From Amia ocellicauda (lineage: Eukaryota > Chordata > Actinopteri > Amiiformes > Amiidae): a DNA stretch of 64,000 bases. The position numbers and the translations under genes are program-made. This document shows positions 47,868 through 60,902 of this stretch, piece by piece. How positions within the stretch are numbered: position 1 is the first letter of the stretch; the number at the start of each line of letters is the position of its first letter. The DNA is taken from contig NC_089850.1 of the NCBI RefSeq assembly GCF_036373705.1, positions 48,759,548 to 48,823,547 of the forward strand, given 5' to 3'. The notes beneath the pieces were generated by a model that did no database searches, was not told the DNA's origin, and saw only the letters and a list, made by a program, of their open reading frames with translations.

Positions 47868-50800
47868 TCATTTCCCGGCGCTGTCCTTCTGTGTCCCGTG
47901 TGCCAGGCCCAGGCGCATGCGCAGGAAGATGAAGAGGATCAGAGACACGCAGACCACACCCATCAGACCTACAGCCACGCCCACACCAATCAGAGAGCCG
48001 TTGGACATTGATGCGACTGGGCCTGTGCAGGGGGAGAGACAGGAGACACGGCGCAGTCAGTGTTACTGTCCCACTGAGACGTGCACTGCTTCTGGGTGAT
48101 AGTGACATAAATAAGAAAAAATAAATAAAAAAAGAAAATACAATGAAACAAACGTCAGACAAGTAGAAAACATATTTTCTTACCTTTTGGAGATGGTAGC
48201 GGTGCAACAGCTGCAGGGGAGAATGAGAGAAGTGTCAAGGGTTCATTCCTCGAACAACACATCACAGTGTCTGGCAGTGGACGTACGCGTGGTTACTAAG
48301 ACTCCCTTGCCTTCAAATGTCTGCTTCATTTCTAACCCACTCTGCTTCAGTATGACACTCTAAAGGATGGTGTTTGAATGGACTAGTCACTAGGCAGTGC
48401 AGGGTCACCAAGACAAGGACAACTGATCGACGACATCTGAGGGGGGCCACAGGGGGGGCCAAGCTTACTGTCATGGGGGAACTGGCCCCCCCTGTGGCCC
48501 CCCTTACTAGCACCATGAACAACACTGTCAACTCCCACACCAGGTAAAATCGCGGACAAAATACCATCACCCCCCTGTTAACATCGCTTGACTAAATACA
48601 CCATCAGCACCCCCCCCCCCCATGCCTATAAGATCGCAGAGACAAAACACAGCACCCCCCTGCCGCTAACATCGTGGACAAAACACAGTCAGCACCCGCC
48701 CCCTGCCCCCCTTGACAGAGAAATTGATGTCCCCCCTAATATTTCAACTGACCCCAGCCATGCCCCCCAAGTTGAAAGGGTCTAGAACCGCCACTGGGGC
48801 AATGTCCTGAAAGTCAACCTTTTAACATCACAATGAAAGACAACAGACAGGAATTTGTGTTACAGATGCAGAAGGACTCCCTAAGCGTCCCCACTGCCCA
48901 GTCATAATCCCACTCTGATCCCCACCCTCCCAGTCCCAGCCACCCACTCTCACCGTTATCCACCTTGGTGGTAATGGGCCCGGAGCTGACCGTGGTGGGG
49001 TCACTGACTGAGGAATGGTTCTCCAGCTGCACCTCCCTGCGTCGGCGCGCCCCATTAGTGCAGTTCTGCACAGGGAGGGGGGAGGGGGGAGGGAGGGAGG
49101 GAGGGAGGAGGACCCAAAGTGTTCACACACATAAAAAAACAGACCTTCAGAGTTGTTCTTTTATATTATTGTTCTTATCAGTACTAGAAGTAGGAGTAGA
49201 AGTATTAATAAAGGAAGTATCTTTGATAGGTTTAGAATGCATTTCCTGCTCTGTGAATTAAACCACAATAACAAAAAGTGGAAAGTGTGTGTGATTTCAT
49301 GGGACTCCTGCTGCTTCACACCCTCACATTCTAACAGCCTCAGCAGTGGTGGGCATTAAGGGGCAGGGGGCAGGGGGCAGGGGACGTCAGACATTACCGG
49401 GCGGAGGCTTTGGCAGGTGGACCTCTCGCAGAGCCGTGTGGCGCAGTGCAGGTAGAAGGTGGACACGGTCATATTCTTGTGCTCCACGAAGCGGAATGCC
49501 TCGAAGGAGAACTTCGCGGTCTGATTATCTCCGTTGATTTCAATGACTGTCTGGCCGTCGCGCGTGCACCTGCCAGGACACACAGCACAGCCTCACTCAC
49601 CGCAGAGTCTGGGCACAGACACACCTGAGCACAGGGTAGTCGTGTTTGGTATAGTGTGGGTTTCAGTCACATTGTATTTCTTATTTTGTAAAAATGTAAT
49701 TCTACAGAGGATCTGCTACTACCAAGACCGCCTGCTTGGGATTCTGAATTGCTGACTGGAGATAAATAGACAAACAGACAGATAGACATACATATGCCAT
49801 AAACCTAAGCAGAAAGCGACATAAGGGAAGTAAGAACACAGCACAGGCAGATCAGACTGACTTACCCCACGAAGAGGTCGTAGTAGGAGCTGGCCGAGGG
49901 AAAGGGAGAGGTGGTGGCGTAGCATCGGTCCAGGAGCACGTGGAACCTTTAGGACACACAGCTGTTAGGACTCGGGGGGGCAACCAACCAGACCCGCTGG
50001 TGGGATGCTCCCCCCAGCCCTGGCCCTGCCTGTACCTTTCTGTCAGGTTCGTGGCCTTGACCTGTACAAAGATCCTTTTCTTCAGCTGTAGCCCAGACTC
50101 AGGGACCACCAGCTTCTGTATGTAGAAACGGTCCTGAGGACACACAGACACACAGAGTGGAGAGACAAGACTCTTCTTATCCACTGTCACAAGCCACTGA
50201 AAAACTGCTTACACAAGGATGACATCACATCATACTCTGGCACTGGTTCCCATTCCAACAGGGAAGAACAAGCAGATTTCAAACAGCCTCTGTGTGTGTG
50301 TTTGTTTATATAATTGTGCAATTGTGGAAATAAAATGCCCTTCCACTAATCCTCCCACCTCACAGAAAATCGCCACCAAAGGAACTGATTATGAGAATCG
50401 CAGCAATATGCCAAGCACTGAACAGTCCTTACCTCAAACAGGTGCATGCTCAGAGTGCTGATGAAGCTGCCATTGTTGTCCTTCACTGCTATGCTCACCC
50501 CTGACCTGTAAACAGAGAGTAGTGAGTCAGAGAGGGGTAGAGTGAGTGAAAGAGTGTGAGAGTGCACCAGAGTGAGTTAACAGTATTAATATAAATTGAT
50601 CTGGTGACTTAAGCCAAGCTTTAAATATGTACTAATTATTTCTTATCTGCCTCTTTTTTATTTGTAATCATGCCAAATCACTCTGCTCTATTAGTGTTCA
50701 TTAAAAGGAGTTTCGTTCCAAAAGACAAGACCAACGCTAACACCACCACAGCTATGCCTCCTACAGGGTTTTTCTGTTCTAGGAGTGGGGAGATGGACCC

Positions 50801-52766
50801 GGGCCGGGCGGGGCACTCACACGCCCATCTGGGTGTTGTTGATGAGGTACTGCAGGGGGTAGCGGCAGGAGTACATGTACATCATCTCCTGACTGTAGGT
50901 GATGGTGCCGGCGTTGGGGTCCAGAGAGTTAATCGTCCCCGAGATATTGATAGACTGAACACTGGAGAAGTCAGAGAATAGGCCTGAGCCCACCTCCTGA
51001 GTGATCTTGGAGAGGGATAGGTGAGAAAGAAAGACAGAGCCAGGCAGGGAGAGAGGGATGGAGAGAAAGTGAAAAGGATAATTGCTGTGCACTGTGAATA
51101 ATAATATGCATCATCCTCTTGGCGCTGTGGCCTGGGGGGAGGCAGCCGTACCTTCAGATTGTTGTTGCAGATGGAAACGGCACTTTCACTGATGGAGAAA
51201 TTGAACTTCAGGGTGGGCGGGTCCACAGACCAATCAGGGGTGCCGTGGCATTCGTTGTTGTCATGGCGATTGTTGAGAGCCATCAGTGATTCATTGTAGC
51301 CAGCGAAGTAGATCGGGCACAGCAGGATGCACAGCTCCATCTTCTCAGTGCCACACATCATTGTGATGTCAGAGTTGACTGGCAGAGGAAGAAGCAGAGA
51401 TAGGCAGTGAGGGAGAGCGGCAGGACCGTGTGTGGGTCAGTGAGCAGGGGGTACACACACACATACAGTGCAGCTCAGGGGAGCACCCAGCTTTGTCCTT
51501 ACTCAGGCTTTCCATTTTGCAGTCAGACCATAATGCGTGGCGGAGAAATAAAAACAAAGCCAAGCTGATACCATAAATCCATTACACAGTATAGTATACA
51601 CCGATCAGCCATAACATTATGACCACCTGCCTAATATTGTGTAGGTCCACCCATTTGCCGCCAAAACAGCCCTGACCCGTTGAGGCATGGACTCCACTAG
51701 ACGTCTGAAGGTATGCTGTGGTATCTGGCACCAAGATGTTAGCAGAAGATCCTTTAAGTGCTGTAAGTTGCGAGGTGGGACCTCCATGGATCGGACTTGT
51801 TTGTCCAGCACATCCCACAGATGCTCGATTGGATTGAGATCTGGGGAATTTGGAGGCCAAGTCAACACCTTGAACTCGTGATTCATCAGACCAGGCCGCC
51901 TTCCTCCATTGCTCCGTGGTCCAGTTCTGATGCTCACGTGCCCATTGTAGGTGCTTTCGGCAGTGGACAGGGGTCAGCATGGGCACCCTGACTGGTCTGC
52001 GGCTAGGCAGCCCCATACGCAACAAACTGCGATGCACTGTGTGTTCTGACACCTTTCTATCAGAACCAGCATTCACTTTTTCAACAATTTGAGCTACAGT
52101 AGCTCGTCTGTTGGATCGGACCACACGGGCCAGCCTTCACTCCCCACGTGCATCAATGAGTCTTGGCCACCCATGACCCTGTCACCAGTTCACTGCTTTT
52201 CCTTCCTTGGACCACTTTTGATAGGTACTGACCACTGCAGACCGGGAATACCCCACAAGAGCTGCAGATTTGGAGATGCTCTGACCCAGTCGTATAGCCA
52301 TCACAATTTGGCCCTTGTCAAAGTCGCTCAGATCCTCACGCTTGCCCATTTTTCCTGCTTCTAACACATCAACTTTGAGAACAAAATGTTCACTTGCTGC
52401 CTAATATATCCCACCCACTGACAGGTGCCATGATATCGAGATTATCAGTGTTATTTACTTCACCTGTCAGTGGTCATAATGTTATGGCTGATCGGTGTAT
52501 GGCTTACTAGAATAAGGTTATTTTGTTGTGGTAGAGGCCAATGCTGACATACTGGGCTACTTGACCACAAAGCAAGACAGCAGCAAGAAGACAGAAATGT
52601 GGTGCAGCCCAGCTGAGTGAGCGAGTGCTACACAGAGAGACAGAGGGCAAGAGAGGGGGCAGTGCTGACCTGGCTGTCGGAAGGTTGGGTGGGACTGGCA
52701 GTCCAACAGGCCATAGCTGCGGGTCAGCAGCAGCATGAACTTTAGGACCAGCAGGAGGAGCCACAT
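47868..52766 (-). CDS. ZPLD1-like zona pellucida-domain transmembrane protein
   Basis: Ten coding exons join in phase: 52766-52670, 51378-51152, 51005-50821, 50505-50433, 50133-50036, 49946-49866, 49569-49398, 49065-48954, 48210-48184, 48022-47868, giving 408 residues (human ZPLD1 about 415). The signal peptide is [17 protein letters not shown] domain follows with regularly placed Cys and family blocks resembling ZPLD1: [46 protein letters not shown]-like [20 protein letters not shown] and [21 protein letters not shown] tetra-Arg furin-type site at residues 318-321 follows. A short Ser/Thr/Pro linker comes next. One membrane helix spans about 368-391, with a 17-residue cytoplasmic tail. ZP proteins polymerise extracellularly after cleavage. 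ZPLD1 is associated with inner-ear apical matrix; whether this locus is ZPLD1 itself or a paralogue cannot be settled here. Confidence 0.92.
48395..48796. mobile_element. Non-autonomous hAT-like element with a GC-rich palindrome
   Basis: The right end reads, on the minus strand, CAGTGGCGGTTCTAGACCCT, the typical terminus of a fish hAT family and related to the 32395 element end. Internal C-rich stretches (CACCCCCC-type repeats) and a 21-bp perfect palindrome at 48441-48503 fit such MITE-like elements. The left end near 48395 (CAGTGCAGGGTC) is only a partial match, and no clean 8-bp duplication was found, so that boundary is uncertain. It lies in the intron between the exons at 48954-49065 and 48184-48210. 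Confidence 0.6.
48441..48503. repeat. 21-bp perfect inverted repeat (hairpin)
   Basis: Arms 48441-48461 and 48483-48503 are exact reverse complements, very G-rich and C-rich respectively, separated by 21 bases. As RNA or single-stranded DNA this would form a very stable stem. Confidence 0.95.
49080..49112. repeat. (GGGA)n-type purine repeat
   Basis: A GGAGGGAGGGAGG-type run about 15 bases upstream (in gene orientation) of the acceptor of the ZP-gene exon at 48954-49065. On the transcribed strand it is pyrimidine-rich and may serve as the acceptor's pyrimidine tract. Confidence 0.85.
51599..52497 (-). mobile_element. Tc1-like transposon, internally deleted, in ZP-gene intron 1
   Basis: TA at 51597-51598 and 52498-52499 flank a 28-bp perfect inverted repeat (51599-51626 and 52470-52497) beginning CACCGATCAGCCATAACATT. 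Minus-strand frames give transposase pieces: [20 protein letters not shown] at the start, a middle block to AAWSDES, then a jump to the C-terminal part with [19 protein letters not shown]. The region between the first Asp and the C-terminal part is missing at the same place as in the 7738-8687 copy, so both descend from an already deleted element. It is 899 bp. Confidence 0.93.
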
Positions 52767-53154
52767 AGTCGCCACTCTGCAAGGAAGAAAACCAGCATAT
52801 GGAGGGACGCACCTGAAACATCTCCTCGAATTGTGCACACGTCTTCACATGCACACGCACACACTACTCTTTACAGTCCTGACAGTGCTACAGCTGACTA
52901 TCTGATTATGATAATACAAATAATGTACTAACAAATTATCTAAAAGACAAAATAAACAGCCTGTCAGGATCAAGCAGTGAGGATCCTAGTGAACATATTG
53001 GTATAATTATTCTGAAAACTAAACCCAGATCATACCACTATGAGCCAAACCTAAAACACAGACTAAATTGTTTCATTTCAACAAACAGTTCAACAGGATG
53101 ATACAAAATATTTTGAGTTTGATTTGTTTCACTGCAGTTTTTGTTCTGACATAC

Positions 53155-53300
53155 CTGAGACAGACAGGCTTCAGCCACTTGTGGTTTCAGAGTACAGCTG
53201 CAGTACAGGACATCAAAGTCTTCTCTCTCTCTCTTCTGTTATAGTTTTAGTTTTAGTTTATGTTTCTCTCTCTTCCCCTCTCTCTATTTCCTCTCTTAGT
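53155..53300 (-). other. Candidate 5' untranslated exon of the ZP-domain gene
   Basis: In gene orientation the sequence ends CTGTCTCAG|GTATGT at 53155, a good donor that could splice to the acceptor CTTGCAG just before the ATG exon (which extends to 52776). A TATAAAG box sits at 53324-53318, about 30 bases upstream of the presumed start near 53290. Inference only; no transcript evidence. Confidence 0.5.
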
Positions 53301-53317
53301 CTATCTGCATTGCTGCT

Positions 53318-53324
53318 CTTTATA
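53318..53324 (-). promoter_or_regulatory. TATA box, ZP-domain gene
   Basis: TATAAAG on the minus strand, positioned correctly for the candidate 5' untranslated exon. A TATA promoter would fit a tissue-restricted gene. Confidence 0.5.
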
Positions 53325-53329
53325 CTGCC

Positions 53330-56296
53330 CTCCTTTATGGTGATTGGCTAAGAAAGGGGACGTGGGAAACAAAAAGGGAGAAGGCGAGAATGAGGGGCAG
53401 CCAGAGCGGGCCGAGCCAAAACAGCAACACGAGCAGAGCCCCACAGGCACCACTGCCCAATGAACACCCATGCCCTGTCTCACTATCTACGCATACTTAG
53501 CGTCTTCCTCTTCATCTCGTTTTGTTTTAAAACATTTATTTACTATAATGAACTGAATCTTGTGTCAAAGTGACCAACCTCAGTCCCTGGGGGTGGGTGG
53601 TTTTTAGTCTGTAATGACATCATGAAGTCATAACATAATGACATAATTAAGTAGATTGAACGCAATACATCTATCCAGGCTGTGAAATGTTTATGTGTGT
53701 ATGTGTATCTTGAGTCAACAGCTAACTTCTGAAAAACTATATATGGATAGTTTATAAAATAAGCCTACATGGAAATATAAAGCGTTTAATTTTATAGTTG
53801 AGTTGCCAGGAGACAGTGCCACTCGCAGGGAAGGGAGTCTGACCGTCCCGTTATAGAAGAGACTGTAGGAAAGAGAGTGGCATGCAGCCCTGAGACAGAG
53901 GGCTGTGCCGTACACCCAAAGGCTCATAGGGAATACTCAGTGTGAACGCAGACCAGGGATTCCCTGTGGATAATGCTGGTCATGTTGCAGAAGAAATTCC
54001 AAAGTGGAAAAAAACAACAGCGACAACAACACAAAAATAGAAAAGAAAAAAACATCACCCACCCTGTCTTCACAACTATTTCATAATCCTGGATCACATT
54101 TCCATTGTTCTCCTGGCACAACTCTTTGTGAGAATCAAAGTCTCTCTCTTTGGCTGCTGTAAAGGGAGACTGGAAACGCCCAGTTCAACAACTCTGTTCT
54201 CTTATGCATGAGCCTAACTGGAGAACTCGATTACATTACTGGTGGGGCTCACATGTAATCCCAGGAGATGTGAACCAGAACTGATATGCACCTGATATAT
54301 GAAGACCTTATGTGCACTGTGTTCCTGACTGTCGCCCATCACTGTCCTGACCTGAAATAATGCAGCTGGTTTAACAGGAGACATGAGAAATAATGTTCCT
54401 TTAAGCACCCTGATCACCAAACAATGAATTTAGTATTGTCAGACAAAGGTAAACAAATTAGACTGACTTTGTTCGGAAATACTCCAGTGAGCTGTAAACT
54501 TGCTTTCAGTCAAAATCCCAGGAATTGTTGGAATTGACAAGCAAGCCACCAAACAAGCAAACAAACCCCACAAGAGTACATTAGCTACATTAGCTTGTGA
54601 GAACATCCATCTAACATAAGTCCAAGCTGATTCCAGTTCAAATGGTCAGTTGTGTCATAGAGGGTCAAAGGACAGAGGGAGGCCTCTGGTCATGCTGGAT
54701 ACTTTATTGTTCACTTAGTGCTGAATCTCAGAAATCCCTGAATGCTTGTATCATATATACACCATGCTTGTGAATGTTTTAAGATAATGCTCCTTATAAT
54801 TTACTAATGGAGGTCTGGCTGTGTTGTGGTCGGCACTGCTGTTTAGACAGGACAGTCAAGAACACAGGGACTGCCACACTCACAGTGCCTTCATTTTCTC
54901 CACAAGAACTCTTAGAGAACTGCAAAAGGTCAGAACCTGGACAGATCGGGAGCGTGTGTATAAGGCACTGGGATCTCTGTGCTAATTCCATGGATACGTC
55001 TCTTCTCACATTTGGATCTCTATTGCTTTCTACAGGCACAAACACTCAGCATGCTGTGAGGCTGCAATAACACCCCAGCCTTTTGTCTTTGTTCCAAGGG
55101 GAAGATTATCTGATATAAAGTACTGGGAGAAAACTGACCTTTAAAAGATAGAACTGTCCTAATTTCAAGGATATTTGATCACATTAAATATCATTACACC
55201 GTCAGTGCATTATTTCCACTGCAGACACATCAACATGGCATAGTGCTTCATTACAGATTACTACACTGATATATTAGCGCACTCCCACACAGACATAACA
55301 AGATTAATTCATTTTTATATTGAACGGAGTTTGACCGAACTGAGTTGAGACAGGGTTTTTGTAAACGTTTGACTGCCACTCCACAGGAATAAACAAATAA
55401 CATAAGTTTCAGATAAAGGGTGAGCTACAACTCTATAAACAATAGATGAGCATATACATTTACACACACATTACTTTTTACATGTATACAGAATTTTGTA
55501 TTATTATTATTATTATGATTGTAATTGAAACATGCTTGATGAACGTTGCTGGGTGGAACTCATGGAACCCCTGCTCATGGAACTGGACTGGCAGTTAACA
55601 TTCCCTTGAAGAGCCTCATCCTGCTATTTATGACCTTAAGAATAATATGCATTACAATTTCAAACACACAAAAGCTTTACTGCTTCTGTAACGAAGAGAG
55701 GGGGTGGGGGAAGACACAAGCTTTATATAAATCAAGGCAAACTGACTAGGTGTAGGGATGCTTCCGTGCAGCTGAGAAACAGAGCCCATGGCAAGTGTTC
55801 ACTTTAATTTCGCATAGGGTGTCTGAATGTACTTGTAATTGAGGTAAAACTGCAGTGTGGATGCCATCTTGTGCTTTTCTTTGTTATATTTACTGCTGTA
55901 TCTCTGTATTATGGTAAGGTGTTATTTCTTAAAATACAATCTGCAGTAAAGTCTACAGATGGGAACAAATAAAATGGCAGATCAAATACACTTAATGGGG
56001 CCACTGGCGCGTTACCTGGAAGCGCAAACACCTGTATTTAAGCAGCGCACTCTCTCTGTAACTCATATCTCAGCGTAGTTTACAATCCACAAGAAAACAA
56101 CACACACGAGATTTTTTCTTCTTTTACTTAAAAAACGTTATAACATTTAACAACCTGACAACTCCTATACGTATTTATGTTGCAGATGTGCCCAGTTTTA
56201 ATGCATGGACTATAGTTCTTGTAATTATATATACAGATTCATATTTATGTATGCTGGGTGGATCACAGTCCTCTGCTTGTGTTGAGTTCGGCTGGT
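53330..56296. other. Intergenic region
   Basis: About 3 kb with no recognised gene or transposon. Short frames such as 54794-55045 (minus), 54807-55070 (plus) and 55546-55749 (plus) lack domains and are treated as chance. It includes whatever 3' untranslated sequence H2B has. Confidence 0.5.
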
Positions 56297-57406
<1,110 letters not shown>

Positions 57407-57440
57407 AAACCCGGACACCGAACTACAACCCCAACCCAAA

Positions 57441-57456
57441 GGCTCTTTTAAGGGCC
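57441..57456 (+). terminator. Histone mRNA 3' stem-loop (H2A)
   Basis: GGCTCTTTTAAGGGCC matches the histone stem-loop consensus with one G-U wobble pair. It is bound by SLBP for U7-dependent 3' cleavage. It lies 35 bases after the H2A stop codon. Confidence 0.92.
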
Positions 57457-57459
57457 GCC

Positions 57460-58451
57460 CACTCCTCTCTACAGAGCTTCTGTCCATTGTTATGTAATGT
57501 TCCGCGCAATGTTGAGTGCGTTCGAGGGCCTGACGGGACCTGGGCCGGCTGGTGCGCACTAAGGCACTCCAGTGTAACTCCTCACTACATCACTTTTCCA
57601 GTGTGGGACTTGTCATTAATTGGACTATATATATAATGCGCCATCCCACGGTGAAACGCAACCATATATGTTGGACAAATATGGACGAAACGCAACATGG
57701 TTTTGTCTTTTTATAAAGCTTTGGCTGCCATGTCTAGAACCGTAAAGACTTCTTCCAAAATGGAGGTGTATCCTAGGACACGAAAAGAGACAATGCTGCG
57801 CAAATTGCAATGTGATCTCTTAACAAGGACCAATGCAATGGTGAGGTTTTTAATTCGGCCCATTTACTACCCAGTCCCAGTGAGCCAGCCTGTTTGAAGC
57901 AGACGGCCAGTTTCCTCATTCTCCATCGTGCATAAATCACCGTTTGGCTTTTGTTTTCTTGAATGTGCTCTGAATTTGTGTTAGTACTGTGGTGACGTTC
58001 AAACCCCATCTGTGTTGTGATCTGACAGCTACACTTGTATTTTTATTTCGTAAATAAAAATAAAGCCCAGTGTTCTGTAAAATGTTACAGGGCTTAATAA
58101 TAAAAAAAAAGTGTTTATTTTGTTTTATTCAACCAAAAGTAGAGCCGGGCGGTATGACTGAGACTGCATTTTAAATGAACAGTACAAAGAATAAAAAGGA
58201 CCGAAAACGCATGCGCGCTGCTCAGGCGAGCCGCTCTGCTTCCGGGTGCACAGCCAGTGTGGCCAATATTTATTAATAGACCTGGTTGGAGGCTGCCTTG
58301 GGACTTAAATTAACCCAAATAAGCATAATGTGTAGGCTCCCGTGAAACTAGGTACACAGTAATAGTTTTAAATGTAGGTGTTGTTTTAGTCGAGCCTCCA
58401 ATTAGGGGTAGTCTTAACATACCATAAACCTCATGTGGGAATTGTGGAGTA
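57460..58451. other. H2A downstream region
   Basis: No gene recognised. Tandem AATAAA-type signals lie near 58053-58064 and could serve read-through polyadenylation of H2A. The frame at 57697-57897 (plus) has no recognisable domain. Confidence 0.5.
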
Positions 58452-58546
58452 GTTTAACCCTGCTCTGGTACCATGAAAAAAGTTACATTGACAGTACCAT
58501 TGGGGTGGGGTCACAGAGACCCCATGGTACCACAGCAGGGTTAAAC
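58452..58546. repeat. 95-bp palindromic repeat with 24-bp arms
   Basis: Arms 58452-58475 and 58523-58546 are reverse complements at 23 of 24 positions (outer end GTTTAACCCTGCT, inner end GGTACCATG). A second, nested hairpin lies between them next to the right arm: TGGGGTC (58506-58512), a 5-base loop, then GACCCCA (58518-58524). No TA or other target duplication is evident. The family is unknown to me; a tiny MITE is the likeliest explanation. Confidence 0.9.
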
Positions 58547-59963
58547 CGGGTTACAGGCCAGGCCGCTGCTTGGCTGGGTTTGCTGGATGCTGAACACACT
58601 TCTGGTGCAACCCACCTTCAGCTCCACCTTCATCCCACTAGGTTTGACTAGAGCCGGTTAGGAAATGTCTTGTCCTCCCCCAAAATATACAAAATGTCAC
58701 TTAAAAAGACTATACAATTTATGTAGAACTAAGGGTTCACAATTACAGACAAATGTATACAGACCCGGTTTGTTTTGCATTAACTGTAGGGTCTATTTTT
58801 TTTTAATGAAAAACAAAGTACAGTTTGTAAGGGTCCAGTATCTTTAGTTTTTCAATAGCTTACACATTTTCATAGTAACAAGGCTGTAGTATAAGCACTC
58901 CACACCTCTACTGGACAGTGTCCTTTATTCCCATGGATTAAGATAAAAGGATAACCATCAACATTCAGATCAATAAAGATTTAAGTTGCCCAAGCACTAA
59001 TAAATACCCACTCCAACATAAGTATTTGTATGGTTTAAAATTAAGTTTTCCAGTCTACTGTACTCGGTTTGTTTACATTTAATTTGTAAATATCGGTGAC
59101 ACATACAGTGGGTAGTTGCTGCTAGTAAAACAGATTGCAAATAACCATTTTAGGTTGCGATGGCAAGTAGTCTTTATTTCCCAGAAATAAATCAAAGGCT
59201 ATTCCACCAAACTCAATTTCATTTAATACCCAAGTTCAAACACTTTCTTCAGACACCTTCTGATTTTTGTTAACAAAAAATAATCCCCAAAAGGAATCTG
59301 GATTATTAGTTATACATTTCAATTAAGGCACAAAACATTTTTTTCCCCTCAATTGGGAAACACACAATGGTTCAGAAAAATCTGGCATCCTGCCCTTGTG
59401 TCCCTGTGACAAACATCAGAAGGATTCTTAGCTCAGCGTGCTTCTCCCCTCCTCATCTGTATGAGGACACTCTCTCTGGACACAATCTATGCGTGTTAAC
59501 ATGCACGTGAACACCAGAGCTCTTGCCTCTTTTTAGTGAACTTAACACAATAGAAAAGTCAATCTGTCAATTCTCTACACACATTAAATATGTCACTCAC
59601 GTTTCTAAATTCCATTTTAACCAAAAACAAAATACAGATATATCCAACTTAATTTGGCATATATTATTTATTTGTATCAACTGTGTGGTGGCAAAGAACA
59701 AAAACAAATGGTCTGGCTGGAGGATTGGTGCAGTTCTCTCAAACAAATTGGTATTTGCTACAGAAAAACTACATCTTGTAGAATCCTTTATTCTTCTAAA
59801 TGCAGTCTGAATTATCAGGACAATTCATAATACATAGAGCTGCAATTTATTCTCCATCCAGATTATATATCCATATATTATACTACCCTGTATGGTTTAA
59901 TAACTTAATTTTCAGATTAATTTCTGAAGGACAAACAGACCAATGCTGAAGTGCCATAATGAC

Positions 59964-60039
<76 letters not shown>

Positions 60040-60436
60040 GATAGATAGATATATAGATATACACATGTGTGTTTATATATAAACTAAACATCACAAACTT
60101 GGGAGTATGTTCAATGTAGATGTTATAAAGCTTGTTCATCAATACATACATAAATGTGCAAACCTCTGTCTGCAAAACACCTGGTTTCAGGCCAGGAAAC
60201 ATAGGCTTTTCGATTCCCAATCCTACAACTTGGAAGTGCTGTAGAGGTCATCACAACCCATCCGAGCTATAGTCCTGAATGCTCAAAGACCAGAGCATCC
60301 AGCAGAGAAGACCCACACTGCCTAGCTGTGACACATCCATCCACCACGACCAGCAAGTCAATTATTTAACTATGCATCTGTGTACCTCTCCCTCCCTAAC
60401 CTCACTCTCTCTCTTGCTGGTTTTCTCCTCCTTGTG
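58547..60436. other. ZPR1 3' flank
   Basis: Holds the ZPR1 3' untranslated region (minus) and intergenic DNA. Reverse-strand AATAAA signals occur at 59787-59792, 59173-59178 and 58924-58929; the nearest to the stop codon is about 645 bp away. The (TA)n array at 59966-60031 lies here. No other gene is seen. Confidence 0.5.
59966..60031. repeat. (TA)n microsatellite
   Basis: About 33 TA units, followed by GATA/TATA-rich sequence. Long frames reading through it are artefacts of the repeat. Confidence 0.97.
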
Positions 60437-60809
60437 CTATCGCTCCGCACTCTGCTCCTGGTACCCCTCCGTTCTCATGTCATTCAGGCCCAGATCGTCA
60501 TTCTGCTCATAGCTGCGCTCATACCGTTCCACCTTCATCTCGGGGTCGGGGTCCGGGGCGTACACATTCTGCAGACAGACCAGGGGCTTCAGACAACACG
60601 CACACACAACAGAAATGCATGCTGCAGTGGAAGTCTTTTATCATGTTTTCCTTCTTATTTAAATATGTTTATGTTTAAATGTTTTTTTTTTCCTAACCGA
60701 ACATGGTTCCACTAACTGTCTGATTTATTATTATGGCCAGGCTATCAAATGCAAAGGTTTGAAACTAAATTAAATTATAATAAGCAATTTTCCCCACCCC
60801 CAATGCATA

Positions 60810-60902
<93 letters not shown>

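Noticed and set aside
59912-60220. Minus-strand frame with a long Ile/Tyr repeat
   Set aside because: It reads straight through the (TA)n microsatellite.
60190-60220. Possible tRNA T-arm (TTCGATTCCCAATCC)
   Set aside because: No matching acceptor stem, D-arm or anticodon arm upstream; no tRNA gene was found anywhere in the window.
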